Shown: positions 8,649-17,000, counted from the stretch's first letter. The stretch is 52,210 nt of DNA from Oscillospiraceae bacterium (GCA_022509025.1 JAFLUB010000017.1:1-52210); one strand, 5' to 3'. Program-made: numbers and translations. Notes: generated by a model not told the origin, from the sequence alone.

Positions 8649-8677
8649 TTGACGCAAATTAACGTCTGTGATAATAT
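8649..8677 (+). promoter_or_regulatory. birA promoter
   Basis: TTGACG (8649-8654), 17 bases, then TAATAT (8672-8677). The dyad GACG-N8-CGTC overlaps the -35 and spacer (8651-8666) and could be an operator, although it does not match the biotin operators I know. Confidence 0.65.
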
Positions 8678-8699
8678 TTTATTATTCTGATAAGGAGCT

Positions 8700-9665
8700 T
8701 TGATAACATTGAGACAAAGGATTTTATATATACTGAAAAACACAGACGGATATGTTTCCGGCGAGGAAATGAGCCGCAAGCTCAGCATTTCGCGCGCGGC
8801 TGTCTGGAAGCACATCAAAAAACTGAAAAACGAAGGATACGGAATAGAATCGGTTACAAACAGAGGCTACCGTCTTTCCTTTGCTCCTGACATAATCACG
8901 GAAAGTGAAATCAAAAACGGACTTAATACGGAATTTATCGGCAGGACAATATTTCTATACGATGAAACTGACACCACCAACAACCGCGCAAAGGAAAACA
9001 GTGACGCGCCGGACGGCAGCGTATTCATTGCCGAAACGCAGACAGGCGGCAAGGGCAGCCGCGGCAGAGGCTGGGTAAGTCCGCGCGGAAGCGGAATATG
9101 GCACACAATCCTTTTAAAGCCCGACATCTCCCCTCTCGAGGTTTCACAAATAACGCTTGCGGCGGGGCTTAGCGTATGCAAGGCTATCGGACTTGACGCT
9201 AAAATAAAATGGCCTAACGATATCGTTATCGGGTCAAAAAAGGTATGTGGAATACTTACTGAAATGTCCGCTGAGATGGACAGCGTAAATTACGTTGTAT
9301 GCGGAATAGGTATCAATGTAAATATCGAGAGCTTTGATGATGAAATATCACACAGAGCGACTTCAATGTATATTGAAAGCGGTCAAAAATACTGCCGCAA
9401 TGAGATAATCTCAAAGCTTCTGAACGAATTTGAGTATTATTATAAGCTTTTTCTCAAAAACGGACTTTCCGCCCTGCTTGATGAATACAAAAAGAACTGC
9501 GTCACTCTCGGACGCGAGGTAAGCGTTATATTCAGAAAAGAAACCGTAACAGGAACGGCGGTTGACGTTGACGAAACAGGAGCGCTTGTTGTGGAAACGG
9601 GAAACGGCGTTATACGCGTTAATTCGGGCGAAGTGAGCGTAAGGGGGCTTTACGGATACGTGTAA
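8700..9665 (+). CDS. birA: BirA, biotin-protein ligase with DNA-binding domain
   Basis: This is a protein of up to 321 residues. The N-terminal winged HTH (about 1-60) contains SGEEMSRKLSISRAAVWKHI and then KKLKNEGY. The ligase domain has the biotinyl-AMP loop GGKGSRGRGW (about 115-124; GRGRxGR-type), KWPND (about 171-175) and GIGINVN (about 200-206). It attaches biotin to acyl carrier subunits and represses biotin genes when loaded. There is no ATG near the start. TTG at 8700 lies only 2 bases after AGGAG, while TTG at 8709 lies 11 bases after it, so the exact start is unsure. It follows clpC by 58 bases with its own promoter. Confidence 0.93.
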   Translation: MITLRQRILYILKNTDGYVSGEEMSRKLSISRAAVWKHIKKLKNEGYGIESVTNRGYRLSFAPDIITESEIKNGLNTEFIGRTIFLYDETDTTNNRAKENSDAPDGSVFIAETQTGGKGSRGRGWVSPRGSGIWHTILLKPDISPLEVSQITLAAGLSVCKAIGLDAKIKWPNDIVIGSKKVCGILTEMSAEMDSVNYVVCGIGINVNIESFDDEISHRATSMYIESGQKYCRNEIISKLLNEFEYYYKLFLKNGLSALLDEYKKNCVTLGREVSVIFRKETVTGTAVDVDETGALVVETGNGVIRVNSGEVSVRGLYGYV

Positions 9666-9686
9666 ATATGAATAGTTTGTAAATTA

Positions 9687-9713
9687 TTAGCACTCAACAC
9701 GATTGAGTGCTAA
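9687..9713. promoter_or_regulatory. CIRCE element (HrcA operator)
   Basis: TTAGCACTC-N9-GAGTGCTAA is an exact match to the CIRCE consensus. It lies 7 bases upstream of the htpG -35 instead of over the start site, and 22 bases after the birA stop. It predicts repression of htpG by HrcA. Confidence 0.95.
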
Positions 9714-9720
9714 TTTTATA

Positions 9721-9749
9721 TTGACAAATCTTTCATGGAGTATTATTAT
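9721..9749 (+). promoter_or_regulatory. htpG sigma-A promoter
   Basis: TTGACA (9721-9726), 17 bases, TATTAT (9744-9749), directly downstream of the CIRCE dyad. Confidence 0.85.
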
Positions 9750-9793
9750 ATTATTAATGCAAATTCAGCAAACATACAAAGGAGTGAAAAGAA

Positions 9794-11641
9794 ATGGCAA
9801 AAGGTAATATTTCGGTTGACAGCGAAAATCTTTTCCCAATAATTAAGAAGTGGCTTTATTCAGACAAGGATATATTCCTTAGAGAGCTTGTTTCAAACGG
9901 CTGCGATGCGATAACGAAGCTAAAAAAACTCGCAAGCATAGGAGACGCGGATATTGACGCGGACGAGAATTTCAAGGTAACAGTGTCAATATTCAAGGAT
10001 GCTAAAAAGCTTGTTATAAGCGATAACGGTATAGGAATGACGGCTGAGGAAATCGATAAATATATAAACCAGATTGCATTTTCCGGCGCAAGTGACTTCC
10101 TTGAAAAATACAAGGAGGAGGACGATAAAGGCGCGCAGATTATCGGACATTTCGGTCTTGGTTTCTACAGCGCGTTCATGGTTGCAGACAGCGTTGAAAT
10201 AGATTCGCTGTCATACCAGCCCGATGCAAAGGCGGCAAAATGGATATGCGACGGCAGCATGGAATTTGAAATGGTTGACGGAGACAGAACAGAGCGCGGC
10301 ACAACCATTACTCTGAACATTGCCGAGGACAGTGAGGATTTCCTTAACGAGAGTACAATTCGTTCCGTACTGCATAAATACTGCTCATTTTTACCGATTG
10401 AGGTTTATATTGAAACTCCCGAAAAAGAGGAAGAAAATAAGGAAGGCGAAGAAAAGGAAGAGGCAAAGCCAATTAACAACACTAATCCGCTGTGGATGAA
10501 AAAGCCTTCAGAATGCACAGACGAGGACTATAAGGAATTTTACCGCAATGTGTTTATGGACTTCAATGAGCCGTTATTCTATATCCACCTGAATGTGGAT
10601 TATCCGTTCAACCTTAAAGGCATCCTCTATTTCCCGAAAATCAATCATGAATTTTCAGGTCAGGAGGGCGAAATAAAGCTCTATAACAATCAGGTATTCG
10701 TTGCGGACAATGTTAAAGAGGTTATTCCTGAGTTCCTTATGCTTCTGAAAGGCGTTATTGACTGCCCCGACCTGCCTCTTAACGTATCAAGAAGCTTTCT
10801 GCAAAACGATGGTTACGTGAAAAAGATTTCAAACCATATTACAAAAAAGGTTGCAGATAAGCTTACCGGTCTTTATACGAACGAGAGAGAAAACTATGAA
10901 AAATACTGGGACGATATAAATATATTCATCAAATACGGCTGTCTGCGTGATGAGAAGTTCTATGATAAAGTAAAGGACGTTATTATCTACAAGGACCTTG
11001 ACGATAAATATGTAACACTCGACGAGTATTTGGGTGATAAAGAAGAAAAGGATGTTTATTACGTTTCCGACCCTGTTACGCAGTCACAGTACATTAATAT
11101 GTTCAAAAAGCAGGGACTTAACGCGCTCATTCTGCCAAGCATGATGGATACACACTTTATTTCATTTATAGAAATGAAGCAGTCTGATGTCAGGTTCAAG
11201 AGAATTGACTCTGCTATAAACGATGTATCGGATGATACGGAGAAAACCGACGAGGCAAAAGCTGAGGATGAAAAGCTTATAGAGAAATTCAAAAATCAGA
11301 TTGGCGATGACAGCCTTAAGATTGAGGTACAATCTCTCAAAGACGAGTCCATACCGGCTGTAATACTTCTTAATGAGCAGTCCAGACGTATGCAGGAAAT
11401 GTATCGCGCATACGGACAGCAGATGGCAGGCATGGCGGATATGTTCAAGGACGAGTTCACGCTTGTTCTTAACTCCGTAAATCCGCTTATCAAAAAGGTT
11501 GACACGCTTGACGATGAAAGCGCGGCGATGGTAATAGAGCATATCTATGACCTTGCAAAGATAAGCCATGCTCCTCTTGACGCTGAGCATATGACAAGAT
11601 TTATTGAACGTTCAAATAAGATTCTGGAAAAACTATTCTAA
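9794..11641 (+). CDS. htpG: HtpG, bacterial Hsp90 chaperone
   Basis: This is a 615-residue protein. The GHKL ATPase domain is at the N-terminus: FLRELVSNGCDAITKL (about 28-43), the DNGIGM motif (about 76-81) and GHFGLGFYSAFMVAD (about 116-130). The middle and C-terminal dimerisation domains follow, with an acidic linker rich in EEEK residues at about 210-230. It acts in the cytosol on client proteins during stress. An AAAGGAGTG site lies 7-15 bases before the ATG. It stands alone between birA and a repeat element that fills the space to the convergent dehydrogenase gene. The CIRCE ahead of it makes it part of the HrcA regulon here. Confidence 0.96.
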   Translation: MAKGNISVDSENLFPIIKKWLYSDKDIFLRELVSNGCDAITKLKKLASIGDADIDADENFKVTVSIFKDAKKLVISDNGIGMTAEEIDKYINQIAFSGASDFLEKYKEEDDKGAQIIGHFGLGFYSAFMVADSVEIDSLSYQPDAKAAKWICDGSMEFEMVDGDRTERGTTITLNIAEDSEDFLNESTIRSVLHKYCSFLPIEVYIETPEKEEENKEGEEKEEAKPINNTNPLWMKKPSECTDEDYKEFYRNVFMDFNEPLFYIHLNVDYPFNLKGILYFPKINHEFSGQEGEIKLYNNQVFVADNVKEVIPEFLMLLKGVIDCPDLPLNVSRSFLQNDGYVKKISNHITKKVADKLTGLYTNERENYEKYWDDINIFIKYGCLRDEKFYDKVKDVIIYKDLDDKYVTLDEYLGDKEEKDVYYVSDPVTQSQYINMFKKQGLNALILPSMMDTHFISFIEMKQSDVRFKRIDSAINDVSDDTEKTDEAKAEDEKLIEKFKNQIGDDSLKIEVQSLKDESIPAVILLNEQSRRMQEMYRAYGQQMAGMADMFKDEFTLVLNSVNPLIKKVDTLDDESAAMVIEHIYDLAKISHAPLDAEHMTRFIERSNKILEKLF

Positions 11642-11648
11642 TTAAAAA

Positions 11649-11861
11649 ATGGACTGATTGAATTTAGATGCAGAACGGACAAAACTCACCCGACGGCGTA
11701 CGTTGGTACTCCGAGTGGTGAGTTTTGTTCGTAGTTTAAAGACCTTCCATAAACTCAATTTTTGTTTTATGATTATAATGCTTAGCACACACTACGCGCT
11801 TGCAGTTATGATTATGATGTATATGCCTTTAAACGTTCTGCGCTAAATTGGGCAGCCCCAT
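11649..11861. repeat. Family 1 palindromic repeat, copy 1
   Basis: The outer ends are ATGGACTG and CAGCCCCAT, slightly altered from the perfect ends of copy 2. The inner stem is ACAAAACTCACC (11679-11690) with GGTGAGTTTTGT (11717-11728). CAGAACG near the left end pairs with CGTTCTGC near the right end. The copy begins 8 bases after the htpG stop and ends 1 base before the stop codon of the convergent dehydrogenase gene, so it is the whole intergenic region. The stem with its A/T foot could end transcription from both sides. Confidence 0.85.
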
Positions 11862-11862
11862 C

Positions 11863-12831
11863 TTATGCGGTATTCTTGTTTACATCTACCCTGTTTCGTC
11901 TGCCGCCCATCAGAAAGGTTTCAATATTCTTAAAGATTTCATCCATACAGCGGCGGCGCGCCTCATAAGCGCCCCATGCCATATGCGGTGTGAAAATCAC
12001 ATTCTTTTTATCGAGTATTCTGTTATACGGACTTTCTGATGTCATCGGTTCTTCTGAATAAACGTCTATTCCCAGTCCGCCTATCTTTCCGCTTTCAAAA
12101 GCGGAAACTAGCGCCTCCTCGTCCGCAACCGCGCCTCGCGAAACATTTATGAATATCACGCCGTCCTTCATCATATCAATATGCTTTTTATCAATCATTC
12201 CCTTTGTTTCGGAACTGAGCGGAACATGGACTGAGATTATATCGGACTTTTCGCAAAGCTCCTCAAAACTTACGCAGTCAATGCCCTCCTGTTTTCTACG
12301 ATGCGGCTTTACTATTACCTTACAGCCGAGGATATTGGCTATGCGCGCCACACGCGAGCCTATATTGCCAAGACCAACAATTCCCCATGTTTTACCGGTC
12401 ATTTCATGGAAATAAGGCTTCAGATGGTTCTGCACACCGCCTGCCGTATATCTTCCGCTTTTAACATACGCGTCAAACTCAGAAAGATGTGTCATAAGCG
12501 ATAACGCCATTGACGCTGTAAGCTGCGCGACTGAATCAGTTGAATAACCTTTGACATTACACACTCCTATTTCACGTCTCCAGCAGTAATTTACGTCTAT
12601 ATTATCATATCCTGTTGCAGTAACACATATGAGCTTTAATTTTTTTGCATTCTCAAGGTTGCTTGCATTGAGTTTTATTTTATTCAGAATTATAACCTCA
12701 GCGTCCTTTATTCTTTCCTCCAGCTGCATAGGAGATGTTGTCTGATATACAGCCACCTCACCGAACTTTTCAAACTGTGAAAATTCAATATCGTCGCCGA
12801 GCGTTTTCGCGTCAAGGATTACTATTTTCAT
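11863..12831 (-). CDS. D-2-hydroxyacid dehydrogenase (glycerate dehydrogenase-like)
   Basis: This is a 322-residue protein. The NAD-binding Rossmann motif is WGIVGLGNIGSRVARIA (about 145-161). The catalytic triad of the family is visible as Arg in NVSRGAVADE (about 231), Glu in DVYSEEP (about 260) and His in FTPHMAWG (about 282). It reduces a 2-ketoacid, such as hydroxypyruvate or a related acid, with NAD(P)H; the substrate cannot be fixed from sequence. I chose the ATG at 12831 because GGAGG lies 7-8 bases upstream and MKIVILDAKTLG is the usual start; the longer frame runs into the thioesterase gene. Start and upstream stop overlap by 1 base (TAATG). It is the last gene of the long minus-strand block. 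Confidence 0.88.
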   Translation of the reverse strand: MKIVILDAKTLGDDIEFSQFEKFGEVAVYQTTSPMQLEERIKDAEVIILNKIKLNASNLENAKKLKLICVTATGYDNIDVNYCWRREIGVCNVKGYSTDSVAQLTASMALSLMTHLSEFDAYVKSGRYTAGGVQNHLKPYFHEMTGKTWGIVGLGNIGSRVARIANILGCKVIVKPHRRKQEGIDCVSFEELCEKSDIISVHVPLSSETKGMIDKKHIDMMKDGVIFINVSRGAVADEEALVSAFESGKIGGLGIDVYSEEPMTSESPYNRILDKKNVIFTPHMAWGAYEARRRCMDEIFKNIETFLMGGRRNRVDVNKNTA

Positions 12832-13262
12832 TATTTTTCCTCCACACATACAAGCGAATTCATTTTTTCCCATATATCAGGGTACTTTTTCCTGAGATTT
12901 ATCGGAGCAAAATCGTGTCCGATAAAGCCGTGACCCGTTTTGCCTGTAGTCATAAGCTTCATTTCGGGCAGTTTATACACCTCATATTCAAATTCGCACC
13001 GCGCTACACTAAGCTTAACAAGTTTGCATTTTATAAGCGCCTCATCCTCATATTTAAGACCGTAATAATACTTTGCGCCTGTTTCAGTAAGCGGAAGAAG
13101 TATACCCATTCTTTCCATTTCACTGTAGGTCATACCTATCTTCTTTATGAAGTCTGTACGCGCCTGTTCAAACCACGGGTAATATCTTGAATGATGCACT
13201 ATTCCCATCATATCCGTTTCAGCATAGCGCACGGTTAAGTAGGTTTCACTTATATAAGACAT
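12831..13262 (-). CDS. Acyl-CoA thioesterase, 4HBT hotdog family (YbgC/FadM-like)
   Basis: This is a 143-residue protein. The active-site signature RYAETDMMGIVHHSRYYPWF (12-31) holds the catalytic Asp and the HH pair of 4-hydroxybenzoyl-CoA thioesterase-like enzymes. The rest forms the remaining hotdog strands (FEYEVYKL, MTTGKTGHGFI). It hydrolyses short or aromatic acyl-CoA thioesters in the cytosol; the physiological substrate is unknown. It overlaps the dehydrogenase start by 1 base, so the two are coupled. It lies 203 bases behind pyk, across a decayed repeat, and may be read from upstream. Confidence 0.85.
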   Translation of the reverse strand: MSYISETYLTVRYAETDMMGIVHHSRYYPWFEQARTDFIKKIGMTYSEMERMGILLPLTETGAKYYYGLKYEDEALIKCKLVKLSVARCEFEYEVYKLPEMKLMTTGKTGHGFIGHDFAPINLRKKYPDIWEKMNSLVCVEEK

Positions 13263-13310
13263 AATATTTATCTTCTTTCTTTAAATTATTACGCATTATC
13301 AAGGCTGAAA

Positions 13311-13455
13311 GAAAATTGTTCAGATTGCCGCTTTGCAGCTATGTTCATCACTTTTGCTACGCAAAATCCGGCTACGCCGTCCGCCCATCTTGGCGGTGAT
13401 AGGCGCTGTATGTTTATACCGCCCCGAGCAAAAAGTGGTGAGCCGGGAAATTTTA
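13311..13455. repeat. Family 2 palindromic repeat, decayed copy with hairpin inserts
   Basis: Pieces resemble the clear family 2 copies: CAGATTGCCG on the left, GTATGTTTATAC in the centre, and AAAAAGTGGTGAGC on the right. The terminal repeats are degraded. The interior holds mini-hairpins TTTTGC-TAC-GCAAAA (13352-13366) and CGGC-TAC-GCCG (13369-13379). It lies 10 bases from the pyk stop. Confidence 0.5.
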
Positions 13456-13465
13456 CTCAGCCGGC

Positions 13466-15220
13466 TTATAGTAAATTCTCCGTTCCTGAATATACCAGTC
13501 CATGGCCGCCATCTATTGTAATGGTAGTGCCGCTCTTTAATATCTTTGTAGCGTTTGCCGCCTCGGTGATAACAGGAATATCAAGAGCCATTGCGAGAAC
13601 CACAGCATTTGAGGACTCGCCCTTTTCCTCTGATACAATACCCGACGCTTTCTTAAGTAACGGAATCATATCCATTGTTACCTCATTGGTTACGAGTATA
13701 TCACCCTCGTTAAATGTCTTTGTGAGCATAGCAGCATCTGTGGCAACGCATACGTTAGCCGTTTTATGCAGCTTTGTCATACCCTTACCGCTTACTAATA
13801 TATGACCGACAAGGTGAACCTTCATAATATTTGTCGTACCTGAAATACCCATCGGCGCACCGCCGGTGATAACAACAAGGTCTCCGTCTTTTACAAGACC
13901 TGTTGTCTGCGCGCACTCAACAGCGTGATCGAAAAGCTCGTCAGTATTGCTTCTTGCCTCACTCATGATAGGTATAATACCCCATGACAGATTAAGCTGA
14001 CGTCTTGCCTTTACGCTCAGAGTAGGAGCGATAATAGGACATGCCGGACGGAAACGTGACAGCTGCAGGGCTGTTCCTCCGGAATATGTAAGCGCGATTA
14101 CAGCCGCCGCGCGTAAATCATGCGCGGTTGTACATGTAGCGTGGCTTATCGCGTTTGAAACGTCCATACGCGAGTCGAATTCAAGATTATCAAGACGCTT
14201 GACGTAGTTTATTTCCCTCTCTGTTCTCTCAGCTATCGTAGCCATTGTCTTAACTGTCTCAACAGGGTACTTGCCTATTGCCGTCTCGCCGGAAAGCATG
14301 ATTGCGCTTGTTCCGTCATAGATGGCGTTAGCAACGTCGGTTGTCTCCGCTCTTGTCGGACGCGGGTTTCTTATCATTGAATCAAGCATCTGCGTAGCCG
14401 TGATAACAACCTTACCGGCTCTGTATGTCTGCTTTATAAGCTGTTTCTGGATTACGGGAAGATCCTGCATATCTATCTCTACACCCATGTCACCGCGGGC
14501 AACCATTATACCGTTTGACGCGCGTAAAATTGAGTCAATATTTTCAACGCCTTCCGCGTTCTCTATCTTCGCTATTATATTTATATCCGCGCCGCCGTTC
14601 TTTTCAAGAAGATGTCTCACCTCAAGTACGTCATTAGCGGTACGCACAAATGACGCAGCGATAAAATCAACGTCCTGCTCAATACCAAACAGGATATCGT
14701 CAATATCCTTCTGACTCATATACGGCATAGACAGCGATACGTTCGGAACGTTTACACCCTTTTTATTAGAAATGACTCCGCCGTTTTTAACCTCACAGAC
14801 AATCTTTGTGCTTTTTATGCTTACCGCTTCCATTTCAATAAGACCGTCGTCAATAAGTATTCTCGTTCCCTTTTTAACATCCTTCGGCAAATCAGGATAT
14901 GTAATCGAAACCTGTGTTTCGTCACCTTCAACGTCCTCGGTGCATAGCGTAAACTTCTGTCCCTCAACGAGTGTAACTTTACCGTCCTTGAAGTCCTTTA
15001 TTCTTATCTCCGGTCCTTTCGTGTCAAGCAGGATTGCGACAGGCATATCAAGCTCCTCGCGCACCTTCTTGATTTTGTCCATTTTCTCCTTTGCTTCCTC
15101 ATGAGTTCCGTGCGAGAAGTTGATACGGGCAACGTCCATACCGGCAATCATTAAATCGCGTAAAACTTCCTCACTTTCCGTAGCGGGACCCATTGTGCAG
15201 ATGATTTTTGTTTTTCTCAT
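13466..15220 (-). CDS. pyk: Pyruvate kinase with C-terminal PEP-utiliser-like domain
   Basis: This is a 584-residue protein. The TIM barrel includes RINFSHG (about 33-39), LDTKGPEIR, the K/E-containing IIAKIENAEG (about 217-226), ARGDMGVE (about 243-250) and the ITATQMLDSMI signature. The regulatory domain follows, then the extra phosphohistidine-like domain (about 490-584) found in Bacillus and many clostridial enzymes. In that domain the usual TSHA motif reads SSNA, so the histidine is replaced by asparagine. The enzyme makes pyruvate and ATP from PEP and ADP. GGAGGG lies 6-11 bases before the ATG. It sits downstream of pfkA, separated by a terminator and a family 2 repeat. Confidence 0.96.
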   Translation of the reverse strand: MRKTKIICTMGPATESEEVLRDLMIAGMDVARINFSHGTHEEAKEKMDKIKKVREELDMPVAILLDTKGPEIRIKDFKDGKVTLVEGQKFTLCTEDVEGDETQVSITYPDLPKDVKKGTRILIDDGLIEMEAVSIKSTKIVCEVKNGGVISNKKGVNVPNVSLSMPYMSQKDIDDILFGIEQDVDFIAASFVRTANDVLEVRHLLEKNGGADINIIAKIENAEGVENIDSILRASNGIMVARGDMGVEIDMQDLPVIQKQLIKQTYRAGKVVITATQMLDSMIRNPRPTRAETTDVANAIYDGTSAIMLSGETAIGKYPVETVKTMATIAERTEREINYVKRLDNLEFDSRMDVSNAISHATCTTAHDLRAAAVIALTYSGGTALQLSRFRPACPIIAPTLSVKARRQLNLSWGIIPIMSEARSNTDELFDHAVECAQTTGLVKDGDLVVITGGAPMGISGTTNIMKVHLVGHILVSGKGMTKLHKTANVCVATDAAMLTKTFNEGDILVTNEVTMDMIPLLKKASGIVSEEKGESSNAVVLAMALDIPVITEAANATKILKSGTTITIDGGHGLVYSGTENLL

Positions 15221-15253
15221 ATTTACCCTCCGTTCTATTACTTTTTTATATTG

Positions 15254-15360
15254 TAACGCGGAAAAGAAGCAAGCAGATTGCCATTTTGAGGAACGCCGAC
15301 GTATGTTTATACTTCAGGTTCCGAACAAAGGGTAAGCTGCGACGCTTATCTTTCGCGTTT
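15254..15360. repeat. Family 2 palindromic repeat, copy A
   Basis: The ends are TAACGCGGAAAAG and CTTTCGCGTTT (one base off perfect symmetry). The interior has CAGATTGCCATTTTGAGGAACG, the centre GACGTATGTTTATAC and the arm GGTTCCGAACAAAG. It lies between pyk and the pfkA terminator. Confidence 0.85.
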
Positions 15361-15373
15361 TCATTTGAACAAT

Positions 15374-15403
15374 AAAAGGCGGAGTTATCCACATCCGCCT
15401 TTT
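15374..15403 (-). terminator. pfkA terminator
   Basis: AAAAGGCGGA and TCCGCCTTTT form a 10-bp stem with a 10-base loop, 5 bases after the pfkA stop. The T-run lies in the stem foot and makes it usable from either strand. Confidence 0.85.
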
Positions 15404-15408
15404 GTATA

Positions 15409-16386
15409 TTATACAGATAATTTTCTTGCCAAATCAACAAGCTGCTGCGGAAGTGTTTTGGTCATATTAAGTCCCTCTTCAATATCAACATCCGTAATGA
15501 TATGGTCTCTCATGCACACAATTCTGTTCTGCTTACCCTGAAGCAGAAGCTCAACTGCCATGCCGCCCATCTCACTTGCCACAACTCTGTCACGTACAGT
15601 CGGGCTTCCGCCTCTCTGAACGTGTCCGAGAATAGTTGCTCTTGACTCTATACCTGTTTTTTCCTCAATTTCCTTAGCCATTTCAATGACTCCGCCGATA
15701 CCTTCGGCAACAATAATAATAGAATGCTTTCTTCCTCTTGATTTACTTTCAAGAATGGGACGAAGTATATCCTCATCAAAGCTCCACTTATGCTCAGGCA
15801 CAAGAACAACCTCAGCGCCGCATGCGATACCTGCCTGAATAGCAATATATCCTGCCGCGCGGCCCATAACCTCAATAATTGAGCAACGCTCATGGCTCTG
15901 AGCTGTGTCTCTTATTTTATCCACAGCATCCTTAACGGTATTAAGACAAGTATCATACCCCACTGTATATTCGCTACAGCTTATGTCGTTATCTATAGTT
16001 CCAGGCATTGCTATTGTAGGAAGTCCGGCCTGGCAGAGAGCTCTTGCGCCTCTGAATGAACCGTCGCCTCCGATAACTATAAGTCCGTCAAGACCGAATA
16101 CTCTCGCTATCTGAACAGCTTTCTGTACACCTGCCTCCTCCTTGAATTCAAGGCAGCGCGCAGTCTGAAGAATTGTTCCTCCTCTCTGCAAAATCTCAGA
16201 AACGCTTCTTGCGTTCATTTCAACAAGATCACCGTTTATAAGACCGTTATATCCACGTCTTACTCCGAACACCTTTAATCCGTAGTAAGATCCTACTCTG
16301 ACAACGGCACGGATTGCCGCATTCATGCCCGGCGCATCTCCGCCGCTCGTAAGAACGCCTATTGTGCGTACATTCTTATTGTCCAT
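15409..16386 (-). CDS. pfkA: ATP-dependent 6-phosphofructokinase
   Basis: This is a 325-residue protein of the classic bacterial PfkA size. The motifs are TSGGDAPGMNAAIR (about 12-25), GGDGSFRGA (about 103-111), the catalytic PGTIDNDI (about 126-133) and GRAAGYIA. The GGDGS form indicates ATP, not pyrophosphate, as phosphoryl donor. It commits fructose 6-phosphate to glycolysis. I chose the ATG at 16386, placing GGGAGGG upstream; a GTG at 16404 would put that site inside the gene. It is preceded by the 65-aa gene 23 bases upstream and followed by a terminator, then pyk. Confidence 0.96.
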   Translation of the reverse strand: MDNKNVRTIGVLTSGGDAPGMNAAIRAVVRVGSYYGLKVFGVRRGYNGLINGDLVEMNARSVSEILQRGGTILQTARCLEFKEEAGVQKAVQIARVFGLDGLIVIGGDGSFRGARALCQAGLPTIAMPGTIDNDISCSEYTVGYDTCLNTVKDAVDKIRDTAQSHERCSIIEVMGRAAGYIAIQAGIACGAEVVLVPEHKWSFDEDILRPILESKSRGRKHSIIIVAEGIGGVIEMAKEIEEKTGIESRATILGHVQRGGSPTVRDRVVASEMGGMAVELLLQGKQNRIVCMRDHIITDVDIEEGLNMTKTLPQQLVDLARKLSV

Positions 16387-16409
16387 AACTATTAACCCTC
16401 CCACAAAAT

Positions 16410-16607
16410 CTAAAACAAGTCACTTTCAATAATTAAGTCCTGCGCTGCCTGCAACTCGGTACCCGGCACGAGAACTTCATAACAGCTCTCTTCACCACCA
16501 TCGTTAGCCGCGCGTCTCAATTTTGAAATAACCCCGTTATTCAAAAGTACATCAACCAGTTTTTCTGATGTTTCAATCGATTGTGATACATAAACTACAG
16601 TCCACAT
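16410..16607 (-). CDS. Small conserved protein of the pfkA operon (DUF2007-like)
   Basis: This is a 65-residue protein starting MWTVVYVSQSIETSEKLVDV and ending in a short helix (LQAAQDLIIESDLF). The pattern of an early beta strand, a helix, then EVLVPGTE resembles the small proteins found next to pfkA in clostridia and DUF2007-type putative signalling proteins. No enzyme motif is visible. It lies 23 bases upstream of pfkA and 51 bases downstream of mtrB. The function is not known. Confidence 0.75.
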   Translation of the reverse strand: MWTVVYVSQSIETSEKLVDVLLNNGVISKLRRAANDGGEESCYEVLVPGTELQAAQDLIIESDLF

Positions 16608-16658
16608 ATACTAATCTCCAATCTACTTTTCTTGAACCGCATAATTTTAACGGAACTA

Positions 16659-16871
16659 TTATCTCTCGTCTGAAAGAATCTTACCATGTTTAGTATATAT
16701 TTCCGCCGCTCCGTTTATCTTAACCGCAGATGTAACCTCGGTAAATTGTGCGATATACACCTCACCTTTATCAAGCTTCTCCGTATGGTGAAACTTCGTG
16801 TCTCTTCCTCTTGTAAGACCTATAATATTAACGCCGTTTTCAAGCGCTTTGATAACAATATAATCGTCCAT
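16659..16871 (-). CDS. mtrB: MtrB/TRAP, tryptophan-activated RNA-binding protein
   Basis: This is a 70-residue protein matching Bacillus subtilis TRAP along nearly its whole length: [20 protein letters not shown], then [20 protein letters not shown], then TSAVKI. TRAP forms an 11-subunit ring that binds tryptophan and then wraps (G/U)AG-repeat RNA to stop trp gene expression. Tryptophan-pocket residues such as GLTRGxDT are kept. Of the three RNA-contact residues named in B. subtilis (K37, K56, R58), the first two are present here (K32, K51) but the third is asparagine (N53). No trp gene is near; the neighbours are dnaE and pfkA. It has its own promoter. Confidence 0.9.
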   Translation of the reverse strand: MDDYIVIKALENGVNIIGLTRGRDTKFHHTEKLDKGEVYIAQFTEVTSAVKINGAAEIYTKHGKILSDER

Positions 16872-16917
16872 ACTTTCTATACCTCATCTCGTCCTAAAAT
16901 AAATTACATCTTATTAT

Positions 16918-16946
16918 ATAATATAGCATTTTCAAAGATTTTTCAA
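16918..16946 (-). promoter_or_regulatory. mtrB promoter
   Basis: Minus strand: TTGAAA (16941-16946), 17 bases, TATTAT (16918-16923). A second TATAAT-like run overlaps just downstream. It probably drives mtrB, the 65-aa gene and pfkA. Confidence 0.7.
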
Positions 16947-17000
16947 GAGTAAATACAGTAAAAAATATCGTGCTGCTTTTGTATGTTTTGTTTATTTTTA

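Noticed and set aside
8651..8666. The dyad GACG-N8-CGTC in the birA promoter as a biotin operator
   Set aside because: It is short and does not resemble the biotin operators I know; kept only as a note in the promoter entry.
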